Below, piece by piece: positions 20,810 to 32,985 of a DNA stretch of 64,000 bases. The stretch is from Macrocystis pyrifera. Lineage: Eukaryota > Sar > Phaeophyceae > Laminariales > Laminariaceae. The notes beneath the pieces are model-generated. The model saw nothing but the letters and a program-made list of their open reading frames with translations. It made no database searches and was not told the origin of the DNA. The stretch is from assembly GCA_031763025.1 (NCBI GenBank), contig JASSKH010000025.1, forward strand, positions 930,001 through 994,000. Direction: 5' to 3'. A program made the position numbers and the translations under genes. The number at the start of each line of letters is the position of its first letter. The first letter of the stretch is position 1.

Positions 20810-23800
20810 TTTGCTCCGGGTGGCGGTAGACAAGTGTTCGTGGCATGGTAGGCTCCTCAGTAACCACGTACAGCTTCACCCTGTAGCACCATCTACGGGA
20901 GCAGCTCATCCCGCAACGAGATTCAAAAGTGCTCCCTTCTTTTTCGATACCATCAGCGAGATATTCGTCAACAGCATCGCTCGCAAGGGTGGAATACCCC
21001 ATACGTTCAACGGCATCAGCAGCCGCAACGACTAAAGATGGATTGAATACATCCTAACACGCCAAGCACACCGACCTCGCGTGCATGATCTTAAGGTCCA
21101 CTCCATGCCTTCGCCCCCAGCTAAGGCGGATTCAGACCATAACATCGTATATGCGATGGTCCGCCTCAGCGGCCGTTTCGCACCCAACAGACACTTACGA
21201 ACAAATAACCAAATTCGGCCTTTCGACCGGCTGAAGTTTCGATTCGACGGAGATTGCAGGCAGCGAGTCGTCGCGCGGATCCTTTCAAAGCTTCCCTTCC
21301 TTCCCTCGCAACCGGACAGTATCTCTGAGATGGCTGAATCCTTTGCTGATGTTAGTCTTGATGCAGTAGCGAACGGAGTACCCCCCCCCCCACCACGGCA
21401 CCCTCACAAACCTCGGTGGTGCGAGACCGCGGAAACCTTGGCCGCCATACAATTACCTGGGATGCGAGGGAGGATGCCCGACGAGGCATGCGCACCAAGA
21501 AGGACAAAACCGCGTGGAAGACGCTGAGGACGGCGTGCGCGAATGTTCGAAGGGCAATCGATACAGCGTTGCACTACTTCGAAGAGCACCTTGCTGAAAC
21601 GCAGACACTGCTCGCCGATAACGATCAGCGGGGTATCTATAAACACTTGAAGAGCACGGTGGGGTTGGACGGTCGAAAGGTGAGAAGCGAGCATTTCATC
21701 CAGAACGAGGATGGTACGCTCCTAAGGGGCAAAGTGGGCATTCTTGAACGGCGGGCGAGGTTGTTCGGCATCCTCCTGACCATTAAATCGTTTAAGCTTG
21801 ACTCAACCATCAGCGCCCTAATTCCACAACGGCCGTTGGCACCTTCGCTTGGAGATGAACCGATCATGGGTGATAACGGCGGTAATTCGGGGTATACTAA
21901 ACTGGAAAGCGGTGGGACCAGGCTCCCTTCCGGCCGAGTTACTGAAAATCGACCACGCCGAATTCATCCAGTACTTTCACAACTTACTTGTCAACGTGTG
22001 GAGAACGGGTGAAGTCCCCCAGCAATGGAAAGATGCGACCATTAGGTAGGATGCTTCATAAAAAGAAGGATCGCTCTGATTGCAACAACTACCGGGGAAT
22101 TTCGCTTGTTGCCCCTTCAGGCAAGGTTTTGCTGAAGATGGTCGCGTCCCGCCTCAGTACTACGTGCAGGTCGAAAGGATACTCCCCGAGGAACAGTGCG
22201 CCTTCTGGCCAGCACGATGAACGGTCGACATGCTGCTCACCGTGCGCCGACTGCAAGAACTCGGACGAGCTACAAGAATCCCCCTGTACATGTGCTTCAT
22301 CGACCTGCAGAAAGCATATGACTCCGTCGACGTGAGCTGCTGTGGGTGTGCTCGCACGCTTCGGCGTAATAGAGAAGAAGCTAACCATTACCCGCCAGTT
22401 TCACGAAAGCATGCCAGCCCGCGTGCGTACGGATGACGGCGAGCACTCGGAATGGTTCGACGTCACTCAGGGGCGGCGGCAAGGATGTGTCTTGTCACCA
22501 CTTCTGTTCAATGTTTTCTTCGCTGTTGTGATACACGCCGTGCTGGTACGCTTATGTGATGACCCAGATATTTTAAGGGACTTGGTTCACCTCGAAGGGG
22601 ATCTCGGCGAGGACGGGGTGAAGGTTGACCCACTAACTTGCGTACATAGAAGTATGGGGTATGCTGTACGCGGACGATGCAGGCATTGTGTCTAAGTCGG
22701 CGGAAGGCCTTGCGAAGATGCTGACCGGCATTGCGACCGTTTTCGAAACAGCAGGCTTCACCGCGTCCGAAAAGAAAACGGAGACCATGCAGCTGCGGAC
22801 ACCGAATCAGGCACCCCATACCTCACCGCTCGCCATCGAAGCCGCGGGACAGAGATATAGACAGACGATGCAGTTTTTGTATCTGGGCAGTGTTGTCGTC
22901 GCAACCGCTGACATTATGCCAGAGATCAAACGACGGATCTGACTCGCATGGGCATGCTACAATCGGTTCAAACGGGAACTGTACGATAAGGAGGATGCCC
23001 CGTTCGTTCTACAAGTGCGCATGCTAAAGGCCGAGATGATGGAGACCCTGCTGTAGGGTGCGTGACGTGGGCTCTTGGTCAGGAGCACTTCGCAGAGCTC
23101 CGAAGGGCACACCAAAAACTCCTCCTACGGATCATTGGCTTCCAGCGCCGGCAACGCACTGACCACCTCATGTCGTACGCCAAGTCCTCAAAAAGGCACA
23201 ATGCGAGAGCGTTGAGACGACCACCTGCAAATGTCGCCTCCTCTTTGCGGGGGCCGTACAGCGGACGACCAATGAGCGGCTGACCCGCAGTTGATGTTTG
23301 GGACGATGGCTGGTGGGGAGAACCCAGGACCAGGTCGACCGGAAATGAACTGGGCCCAATGTCTAGCAGACGACCTCAGGGTTTTCCAAGCCACCGAGGG
23401 GTCCACGGAAAGCTCCCCTCTGCTATTCGGAGTAGAAACGGGATTAAGGTCGAGGGCGGCTAAGAAGAGCAGGAAGTGGTACCGGGGGGTCGTCGATGCG
23501 GCGGACTGTTTCATGGAAAGGAGGCACAGGGACGGGGCTTAGAAGAGCCGGGAGCGCCACGCAGCTGAAGACACCAAGCACAGCGACAACGGGATGGAGG
23601 TAGAGGGGAAGGGCAGCCCTACTGATACAGCTGTCGACGAATGAATGCAGAAACGAGGTCATAGATCGGGTCGGCTCTCTATCGCTTCGACTATTCATAG
23701 CTCGTTTTAGCCTGTAGCTCCCTCTCTTTCGCGTCGCTTCGTCCACGCAGCAGATATCTGTCCTTCCTGAGTACGTATGCTGTCCGTCTGGCAGCCTTTC

Positions 23801-24107
23801 TGAAGTCTTTGCGTCGTTTGTACTACGTTTCATTTCTATTTTTTGTCTTCGTTTTGATTGTTTTTTTGTTCTTATTATCCATTTATGTTTTGTCTTGTTT
23901 GTGCCGTGTGTTCCCGTACCCGGTACGCTGGTATTCCACGTGGTTGACATTTGAATTTGCAACCATTTTTTATTTTTGGTCTTCTTCTGTCTTACAGTCT
24001 GCGATCACGCAATCAGTATCTCTTTAGTATAGAGAATCAAGACGGGCACTGGGTGTACGGATGAAGCTGGGTAGAAAGAACGATATAAAGTGAAGACAAC
24101 AACAATA
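20810..24107 (+). mobile_element. LINE (RTE-like) with endonuclease remnant, most complete copy
   Basis: The order on the plus strand is as follows. The C-terminal part of an APE-type endonuclease reads RKGGIPHTFNG and RWIEYILTRQAHRPRVHDLKV, with the SDHN catalytic motif near 21130-21145. A linker follows (about 21180-21880), then the reverse transcriptase: NWKAVGPGSLPAELL near 21895-21940, NNYRGISL near 22085, [12 protein letters not shown] near 22295-22330, [14 protein letters not shown] near 22480-22520, and LYADDAG at 22658-22684. Next come the C-terminal region (IIGFQRRQRTDH and KWYRGVVDAADCF, 23130-23540) and a T-rich 3' region ending GTGAAGACAACAACAA. The frame is broken in several places, including a stop between the two endonuclease segments, so it is inactive. 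The true 5' end was not found. Confidence 0.9.
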
Positions 24108-24683
24108 GTATATGTGGTATATGGCAACGAAACTACTGACAGCCGATCAGGTTGGGCTGACTAGTAGAGTCGTACATATATTGACAGCCCACCGCAATAC
24201 TTTCCATGATAGTCTATATGAATACAGCAGAGCCATCCGTTTACTACTCAGATTTCATGCCTTCCGAAGACGCCGGGCAGCTCGTCACTGGTATGTGCCA
24301 TGTCATACATGCTACGGATATCTCGTTGGGTCCATGTCCCCGCTAATACATCGGTGGTCCAGCACATTACGGCATGCGCTGCGCGAGTTTTCTAGCGTTG
24401 GTGTGTGACTTGACTTTTAAGTCCACCACTGGGACACAGCCTGCCCCCCATTTAGGTTTTTGCGCTCGAGGAACACCGTACAGCAAGAGAAATATCTGCA
24501 ATTTCGATTGTGGATACGGCATCAGAACAACGAGAAGAATCAATCCGACGGGTCGTGTTTCACCCGCTCCATACCTGTTGACCTGGTACTAGTAATCAGG
24601 TTGGGTTGCATCGTGTATCTGTCATCACCCCGAACCCTCTGGACACAAGCAAGCCACACGTCCCCCTGTTGTGTGCAAGCTCA
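24108..24683. other. No recognised feature
   Basis: Unassigned DNA downstream of a LINE tail. The short plus-strand frames lack motifs. Confidence 0.5.
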
Positions 24684-25058
24684 TCATCGTCCAGATGAAA
24701 CTATCTCACCCCGTGTTACCCTTGCCGAAAAAGGGCTTGCGTAGCCGATCTTCGTCTGCTCCGGTTTTTCTTGTCCTTTCCTCTTATGCTTAGCTTTCCG
24801 TCCTTCAAGTGCTGTAACTGGTACTCGAGCGCAACGCTCGGTTGGTTTTTCAACACAGACAATGGTACGACCGGAGACGTCGAAGAGGGTCAAACGTGCA
24901 TCGGACTTTATATTTGGTGTGAATAATGCGACGATTGGTCTATTACTGATGTGGTCTAAGCATCGTGGCAAAATACTAGTGACCAAAACATATGCGGTTT
25001 TCTTGAAAGTCCTATATTTGCCAGCCGGCAATGCACAAAGTGTTGTCGAGGGGTTCAT
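24684..25058 (-). CDS. Uncharacterised 124-codon frame
   Basis: I do not recognise this product. The frame has a mixed, protein-like composition: a hydrophobic stretch TAYVLVTSILP, a segment LTLFDVSGRTIVCVEK, and a basic stretch EGRKAKHKRKGQEKPEQTK. It has no signal peptide, and there are no obvious splice sites or repeat matches. It may be a single exon or chance. Confidence 0.2.
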   Translation of the reverse strand: MNPSTTLCALPAGKYRTFKKTAYVLVTSILPRCLDHISNRPIVALFTPNIKSDARLTLFDVSGRTIVCVEKPTERCARVPVTALEGRKAKHKRKGQEKPEQTKIGYASPFSARVTRGEIVSSGR

Positions 25059-25587
25059 TTTTCTATAGGGTTACGTACGCATAAGCGGCTCAAGTCTCAA
25101 CATTGTTAGTTTCCGGTATCACTTAACCAGGCAAACGGTACACGAGAGCATGCGTGTATTAGTATGTACGGTACCTTTGGTGTATCGATACCTGTCGGCT
25201 GCATTTGGTTTTGAAGACAACATGTGGTCAATAGCACGCAGTTATTTATTAGCAAACATGCATGTGTGTGCGATCATGAACAACGAACGACCAGACGAGC
25301 GCGAGCAACAGGCAAACCGAGCACAACCGATAAGTATCTTCAAAGCCTTACGAAACAAACAAGCAGATCCCTTGGCAGCGTGAATACATAACAACATATT
25401 GCACGTATCACCATCATACAAAGCAGGCAACAACGAAAACATGTGCATGTATGCATATACAAAGTATGCAATAAGTAATTTTCAAGATCAAACGCGGGAT
25501 TATACGAAGAACACATGACATTGTGTCACAGTTTTGCAAACACTCCGATCTTCTGCAATACGCTTCGATCTCCCTGGGTTCACCATG
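25059..25587. other. No recognised feature
   Basis: Short frames only. No repeat match was noticed. Confidence 0.5.
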
Positions 25588-26140
25588 ATACGGCAGGGTA
25601 GAGCTCTCAGACCCTAAAAAGGACCTGCGCTCGTTAGATCTCTGAGGCCGGCTCACCTGTTGTTTGAAATTTCGAGGAAGTGCCTTCGTACAGTAATGAT
25701 CGGGTCCCGCAGAACGTGGATCGATGCAATGCGGAAGATGCAAGCAGCCAGAGCGAACAATCAATGAAGCACCACAGACACGGTGAAGTGCGCGACAAGC
25801 ATGGCAGGGTCCCAGGGGCTGGGCATCGATAAGACAGGTATCACAGACCACTTGGCTTTGACTTTCTGTCTTCACTGTGTGGTGTTTAGTAAACACCGGG
25901 TGGTCTCGGAACCTCGTTACTGGCTCTGTACCTGAGACCGAAGGCGTTCCCACACCGGGGATCCTCCCTGCCCCTATAAGATCCGCCCAGAGGATGCTTA
26001 CCAAAGCTTGCCCTCTGCCTATCGAATAGACCCTTCGCGTGACCCTGATCAGGACAGTTGTCTCGCGCCGTATTATCCTCCCCAAAGCGCTGGTCACGAC
26101 AGTCGCAGTGCTATGAACCCTTCTACCTGGTGCCACTCGC
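25588..26140 (+). repeat. ~550-bp direct repeat, copy B (possible solo LTR)
   Basis: This is the partner of 16434-16978, 9.15 kb downstream in the same orientation, with the same TGATAC start, a TGTAACA end and a TATA-like CTATAAG. The 265-codon minus-strand frame that crosses it (25414-26211) is not conserved in frame with copy A over its second half, so it is not a gene. If the two copies were ends of one element, the interior would hold 17.0-25.6 kb, but no matching coding remnants are visible there. Confidence 0.55.
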
Positions 26141-29100
26141 TGTAACACATGACCCATAATTTTGTTTAGGTAGATATAAATGAGGAAATTTCGTTCGGGA
26201 GGTTGCGCCACGAAAAACAGCGATAGTTAATCACATCAAAAATAGCTTCGGCCATCTCGACGAGTTAGCCTATGTTTAGACGGCAGAAAGACTGGAAAAT
26301 TTCGCGTTCGCTCGTACATATACGCGTACCTGGAATCCACAAACCCTGCAGAACGAAACCTTGGACGAACTCTCTGTAAGTGAAAAAACATTGGGGTTTT
26401 AAGTTTAGCAACCTGTCTGCTCAACATCTTTCTATTCCAGGAACTGGGCAGAGGATGGAAGGGTGCAGTGATGTTGAACATGGACGACTACGAGCATACG
26501 GGTGGGATATTTTCAACGATAATAGTACACGGTTTCTGTCCTTCTCTACTAATTGCCAGTTACGAATATCTCTCACCATTAGTTCAGCACGCGCAAGGGT
26601 GTGATATTGCATACCCACAAGGGAGCAGGCCCGATGATTGTGCGCGGGTTGACTCCATTCTACCCGGACTAGCTGGTCGGCCCAGAGTGCGTAATGATAG
26701 TAGCCTCCGTCGCTAGATAAGGCTGACTTAGGCCTCTACATGATATACATGACGATACGCTTCGCTAGTCACTTTGCATCATACCGACAAGCACGCAAGA
26801 CGCCAAAAAGCCGATTGTTCGACAGGCAGGTTTATAATATGTCCGACGTCAGGCGTCGAGAGCGAAACGCCGCAAGACTCGTCCCCATTATTAACTTTTG
26901 ACAGATATCTAAATGTATAGACGCAGCTGGTCAGGAAACGCGTAATTGGTGGCTCAAGGCATACGGAGCTCTCAATTCTTGTAATACGCCCGAGTATTCG
27001 AGTTTATTCAACTCATAAGCTAGACAACGAGTGCAACCAGGCGGCTCGCACATTCTCCCGATATCCCCATATCCCACTACCAGCATTTCTATCAAGCATG
27101 TAACTTCTCAACGTATGATGGATGTTGTGCGTCGTGTTCGTGAGTACAACCAACATGCACCCCTTTTCATTATAAACGACTATGCTGCTATACCTCCTGT
27201 TCTGTGCGTCACAAGCGACGAAATCTCACGGTTGACACATGCAATAGAATAACTCAGAAGCGAAAAAATCCAATATGTAACTCAAAAACGAAATCCCCGA
27301 ATCAAAACTCTAGTCCGTAAATCCACACCTGTGCTGGAAATACGTAAATCCCTCGAAATCTAGTGCCAGATCAAACAGCAATATCTTGGATTGAGCCAGG
27401 TGTAATGGCATTCTCCGCGAAATCGGTACAAAAGTGCTCGGCCAATCTAAAAAAAAAACCCAGTATTCCTCCATGATTGTCCTCAAATACCTTGAGATAC
27501 CAATACCCAGTGCGGGGCCTAGCCCAATCAGAGAACATGATATCCCACAATGTACGAACGAAACCACACAGGCTCCATTCACGTGCATACTACATTACTT
27601 CAGGTATAGATCAACATTTCGTTCGACACGCGTGTATCAAACGCAACGAACGGGGTAAAAGTCGAAACCCAAAACATTTAGTCTGGAACGTGCGCGCCTC
27701 CTGTCGTTTCTTAATCTCTCGAGTCCTGGTTATTCCGCCGTAGACTGCGATTATTTACCGTCACTAAACATGAACTCTGTTGGCGCAGTACAACTCAGTA
27801 AGAAGCCCAGTTCGAAAAACACAAACACACAATGAAATCGACCATCCAGAATCGCAGGCAAGCACATTTCCATCCCAATGCCCCAAATACTACTGCGGTT
27901 ACCTGCCCCGCGGTCGCCTCTTGTTCCGGTCACATGGCGTCGCCGCAGCTGGAGTAATCCAGCTTATTCTCCAGTGTGAAATAAGATGTCGCTTCCGCAT
28001 CATCGGCGCGACATACACGAGTGATGGGTGGTGAACCCGAGCCATTCGGTGTTTCGCTTTCTTCACGCATTCACAGACTGCAAATCCCTCTATATCACTG
28101 TAACTGAAGTACTCAAAAGTCTCTCAAAATACAAAGTTACTTGTCGACGACAATATATGATGCCGTATACATGTACCACAACCCGGTATTGCATCAATGC
28201 ATTCTTCCGCCACTATGTACTGACATACGTACGCATAGTATCTACCTCAATCCTCCTACTTGGTGAACATATACAGCACTACCATACAACCTGTTTATGA
28301 GTGTTGTCGTCTAGGCTCATACTCATAATTCTACTAGTTACCAATTATCATCAGCATTACTACCAAGGCAACGGACACTGGACGAGATGTTCCAATCTGC
28401 ATTCCAGACAGTATGTCACTCAAATTTGAAAGGTGTACTCTGTTGTGCTCCTAGCACAGTAGGCACCTTCCACAATCAAGCGATACTTGCAGCGGAAACA
28501 CGGATATTTGTCTTAAATAAGAAGGAAAATGGCGGGTCTTTTTACACGAAACAAATGTGCCCCCCCCCACTAAAAAACAAATTCCGATCCCCAAACTTCT
28601 CAAAGAATAAAATCGAGAGAAAACAAACTTCACAAAAGTTGAGAGATTTTGTCCAGCGCACACGCTCAAAACGGCACCGCTGTGCCGCCTATTTGGTGAT
28701 GAGTGTTTGAGACTAGCGATACGTCAAAACTCGGGCTTCTAAAACGTGGAGGGGTTAGGCATGAAAGCGGTACCTTTTGAGCACGTTTGGGTTTTCGATT
28801 AGTTGTTTATGGAGTTTTCTTCAACACTAAACTCGAAGGGGGGTGAAAAAATGGGCTATAATACGTGCCAGCTATGAGGTCATGATTCCGGTTTGGCGTT
28901 TTCTACCAGGCACTGTTTAGGACCGTTCAAGTCGAAAACGTGCAGAAGAACAGCCTCGCGTCAAAGATAATGCGCCGACTGCTCCGCGGTTTGCGCCTTG
29001 TAGTACGCAACGAGGTACGATATCTAAACTCTGAATTCAGATTCGTACAATCCCCACCGCAATTGATCCCCCAGTCCAGTTGATCGCCACCCTGGGTTTT

Positions 29101-29210
29101 TCGAGGAAAAAATTGGAAGGGGAAATATCGGGTATTGTCCCCGCTTTTTTACGTCTTGGGAGAAGACAGAACCGTTTCAGACATGCGCCCAAATGACGTA
29201 TTCGTTCTTA
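26141..29210. other. No recognised gene; one intron-like signal
   Basis: Near 26375-26440 a GTAAGT donor and a pyrimidine tract ending TATTCCAG enclose about 65 bp, but the joined frames stop after some 44 codons. Other frames are short. C-runs occur at 28561-28568. Nothing else is recognised. Confidence 0.4.
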
Positions 29211-29341
29211 CACATCGACGTTCTTAACAAAGGAGGCACCATGAGTGCAGAATAGGTTTCCATCACGTGTTGGGGATATTTTATCGCCACCCCCCCCCCC
29301 CCCCTGACGAATTCCGTATCGCTTGATGGCGGAAGGCGCCT
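29211..29341 (+). repeat. Interspersed repeat R1, copy 2
   Basis: This matches bases 1-135 in order: AAAGGAGGCACCATGAGT, a C-run (16 C here), CTGACGAATTC, then GATGGCGGAAGGCGC. The full extent of the family cannot be defined from two copies. Confidence 0.6.
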
Positions 29342-30984
29342 ATACTACTGTAGTTCTGTCGCACTCGTTTCAAATATTACTCCGTTCACGATCATCGTGT
29401 CGTTTGGCACGGAACAGCAGTACGGGTGGTCCTACACATCAATCTAGCAACTCAGAAACCAATTGGCCGCGCACACAAAGACGCAAATATGTGAGTTACA
29501 GCAAGAAAACGTACGCCGGCCGTCGGGTTCAAGGGCTCAACGCGTACATCTCTGTTCCTGCTGTACTTTCTGGGTGCTTTCATCAAACAATATCCAGACC
29601 AACGCAATGTCGAACTCAGAAGTTGGGTGGGATAATCAGTCCTGTACTTACGGCATATGATACGTAATTAATTTCAGGGGGTGCACGTGAGCGAATGGCC
29701 TTTTTGCAGAATCATTGACCTCACCGAATGAACGCGAGAATTAGTATCAGTTTAATTTTACCAGTAGTACCTGTATCGCATTCCAATTGCTTGTCCATGC
29801 AATACTGCTATACGGTTGTGATACGGAAGTGATACCGCCGTAGACTACGTGTGGAAACACTCCTCGACATTTCACACTTTATTATTCATTCTACTATCAG
29901 CTTCCACATCTTACATGTACTCGCATCGATACCCAACCGGAGGACTCGACCAGTCGACCATAAAATAGACTGATGCCATTGTCCTGCACTGCATGTAAAG
30001 GACAACTTCAGTGAGAGAGGCTACATACGATTACGTGTAGGCATCATCCTCCAGTTATCTCTATTCTCCAATATTTTCCAATATTAGCCCCAAATGTGCG
30101 GACATTATTCACCATTCCTAAACCAATACGAACTCAAACGTTCCGCCTATCAACCATCTGCGTGCTTGGTGCTTAAGTAGTCTAGGTAAAGAATAATTCT
30201 TAAACGCTTCACCGTCGCTCTTGCGATCTGGACCTTTCCCCCATGTACTGCCGGCCAAACTCCTTCTCCTCCTACGTCGCCATTGAGAAGCGGACCACAG
30301 ATTCAGACATATACCTGACTCCCCTGGGGTTCTACGGCAGTGACGGTGACGGCGACGCCGGAGACCGCGGTGGTGGGAGCAGCTGGGGGGGTAATGGTGA
30401 CGACGGCGGCACTGACGATGGCAGGGGCGGAAGCATCGGTGGCAGCGGCAACAGTGCCCAATCGTTACGCTTCATCGTCGCAGGCGCAACATTCGTTTCA
30501 CTGCCGCCTTTGCAGACGGTGCTGCTGGGGCTACGTTTGGCTCTGCTCTGCTATCGCTGCTTTCCAGTGCCATCGCGACCAGTATCAAGAGAATCGTCCA
30601 GACACGGCTCATATTAGGCCTTGCTGGGATCGCCTTGGTGCTGCTGGGGTGGAATTTCCTCGCTCTCTCATTTCTCTCCTGTCTCTCCTTGGTGTCTTCG
30701 CTCCTCTCCTCTGTGCTATCGCCTGCTCTTTCCTCGCTCTCGTTCAAACCCACTTGTTCATTAAGGTTCTCTACTTATCTGTGCTTTGGCCCCATTCTTC
30801 TTGCGGAGAAGTCGAAGCCTCTGCTTCATTGTCGCCACTCGTCACTACCAAAGCCGAGTTAAACCGTGCTCCGCTGCATTCGACACCCCCCAGGCTTCCT
30901 TCGCTAAGGCAACCTCTCTCTCAAGTGTTTGTGTCGCTATCTGTAGCATAAGCATTTTTAAGATTAAAGCCGTAGCAAGGTATC
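29342..30984. other. No recognised gene; Gly/Asp-codon-rich patch
   Basis: A GGC/GAC-rich stretch at 30335-30450 produces a 124-codon plus frame (30243-30617) and a 203-codon plus frame (30340-30951), both low-complexity at the start. On the minus strand, codons from about 30615 to 30472 read as a 47-residue peptide starting MSRVWTILLILVAMALESSD, which resembles a signal peptide. I give none of these gene status. Confidence 0.35.
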
Positions 30985-31665
30985 TTCTTCGAGGAACGTG
31001 CAGTGGTTGGACAAGCGAGGCCATTGGCACAGTCGTGTGGACATGGTGCATGCCGATGGCGCAGCAGTTGTCTCGACGTCGGTAAAGTGACTATTAATAG
31101 CAAAACAGAATACAGCTCTCGTGACTGCGTTCGAAGCAGTGGGCCTCGCGGTTTCAGAGAAGAAGACGGAGACGATGCTCCTGTGAACGCAGAACCAGGC
31201 CTTCCCTGCTCCCCTGTACGTGATCGAAGCTGCTGGCTGGAGGTACGGACATACGACCCAGCTCTCACACCTATAAATTAATTTGCAACAAAGACCTTCA
31301 CCTCTCGCTTAAACTCGAACGACTGATGCGTCGCGGGTGTGCCTCAAACCATTTGACACGGAGCTGTAATGTATTAACACGCCCCCGGAACACCGAGGTG
31401 GTTGATACCCTCCTGCAACGGGTGTGTGACGTGGGCTCTCAATGCGGAACACGAGGCTCTGATCAGTGTACCAAGTCCTCCTGTGGGTCATTGGCTTCCA
31501 GCGCCGACAAGGTGCCGACTATACGACGTTATCATATGCAAAGGCCCTCAAAACGATTCAACGCGAGAGAATCCAAACGAGCATTCGGAAACGCAGGCTC
31601 GTCTTGGCAGCAACCGCGGTGCGGCTTCAAAACAGGCGGTTATCAATAGACTATTGCCCCTACAA
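30985..31665 (+). mobile_element. LINE fragment, degraded reverse transcriptase C-terminus
   Basis: It matches the LINE family from just before the YADD box (here decayed to HADGAA, near 31050-31065) through the segment after it (GTGACTGCGTTCGAAGCAGT, AGAAGAAGACGGAGACGATG). It continues to the thumb region (GTGTGTGACGTGGGCTCTCA, TCATTGGCTTCCAGCGCCGA) and the IRKRRLV-like segment. Frames change repeatedly. It stops where the foldback array begins. Confidence 0.8.
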
Positions 31666-31669
31666 CAGA

Positions 31670-32985
31670 GTCACGAAGTTGTCCATTAATGGGAATCGTC
31701 CGGGCAAGTGATGCCATAGCCTGTCTACCAGTTGAAAGAGTTTAGACAGTTGAGCTTGGATACTGTCTATTAATTGGATTTATTCGGACAATTGATATCG
31801 AGTACTGTCTAACAATTGGAATTGTCCGGACAAATAACTTTGGAGGCTCTCTATCAATTGAAGTTATGCTGACAACAGATTTCAGAGACTGTTCATCAAT
31901 TGGAATTGTCTGAACAATTGATGCTTGGTGCTTTTCAATGATTGGAATTGTCCAGACAAATGAGCTCGGAGACTGCCAATCGATTGAAATGTGCTGGCAA
32001 ATGATTTCACAGCCTGTCAATTAATTGGAATTGCTTGAACAAATTATTTCGGGAGATTTACACGAATTAAACTTGTCGGGGCAACTGCTTTGAGAGACTG
32101 TCCATTAACTGGAATTGTCCGCATAAAGGGTTTCGGAAGCAATCTACTTATTTGAATTGTCATGACTATCGAGTTTAAGAGGGCTCTGTTATTTGAAAGC
32201 TGGCAACTACTTGTAGTGTTACGTTTAATTTGGTCAGTACACAACAGTACACCATGCTAGTATTGCCTCTACAACAGGATCGGGAACTTTCCTCTATACG
32301 CAATCATTTGCAAGGTCCTATATTGTGCCATATTATGAGTAGTATCAATTCAATACCTGCTGTAGGTACACGGCAATGGCATTTATCGAACAATTGCTTT
32401 CTTGCGCGACATCTGAAATTAATCGTGCGGACAGTTCCAACTACTTTCCAATCGCCGAAGTCCTTTTTGACAATTCCGTATATTTGACAGCGACCGAACT
32501 CAATTGTGCGGAAAATTTCAGTTAATAAGCAGCAGCCGAAATCAAATGTTCAGACAGATCCGGTTCATCGACAACTCCCGAAACCAATTGTCTGCACAAT
32601 TTCAGTTGGTGGACCAAACCCGACATCAATTGTCTGGACAAATCCAAGTATTGGATCAGCACCCAAAATCAATTTGTTGAATAATTTCAATTAGTCAGCA
32701 GTTTCTGCGACCAACTGCTTGGGCAATTCCAAGACAACACTCGAAACCTATTGCTCACACAATTCGAACTTGTAGATGGTGTTCGAAATCAATTACCTGG
32801 ACAATTCCAAATCATAGACAAATGGCGAAACAATTGTCTGGTCAATTTCAGTAAATGGGGAATCACCGAAACCAATTGTATAGACAATTTCAATTGATAG
32901 ACAGTCGCTATAAACAATTTTCCAGGACAAATCCAATTAACACACATCCTCCTGAACCAATTATAGACACAATATACTATTGAGG
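31670..32985. mobile_element. Foldback-type element built of 42-bp units in inverted arms
   Basis: The left arm (31670-32210) holds about 13 tandem units of ~42 bp with the approximate consensus GTCNATNAATTGGAATTGTC, then a GGACAA block and TTTCGGAGACT. The right arm (about 32370-32985) holds about 14 units of the reverse complement (CCGAAATCAATTGTCTGGAC followed by AATTTCAATT). The centre (32210-32370) is unique, apart from ATTGCCTCTACAACAG, which also occurs just outside the left arm at 31652-31667. Large inverted arms made of tandem repeats define foldback-like elements. No coding region is visible. Confidence 0.8.

Noticed and set aside
17000-25580. Interior of a complete LTR element between the two 550-bp repeats
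   Set aside because: No capsid, protease, integrase or LTR-type reverse transcriptase remnant was recognised. The only reverse transcriptase there belongs to a LINE.
25414-26211. 265-codon minus-strand open frame
   Set aside because: It runs through the 550-bp repeat, and the matching frame in the other copy is conserved only in part before indels change it. Similarity is at the DNA level and does not follow codons.
26373-26440. Two-exon gene around a GTAAGT...CAG intron
   Set aside because: Joining the flanking frames gives only about 44 codons with no recognisable content, so the signals may be chance.
31670-32985. CRISPR array
   Set aside because: The 42-bp units are directly abutting, diverged repeats without unique spacers, they occur in both orientations, and the DNA is eukaryotic.
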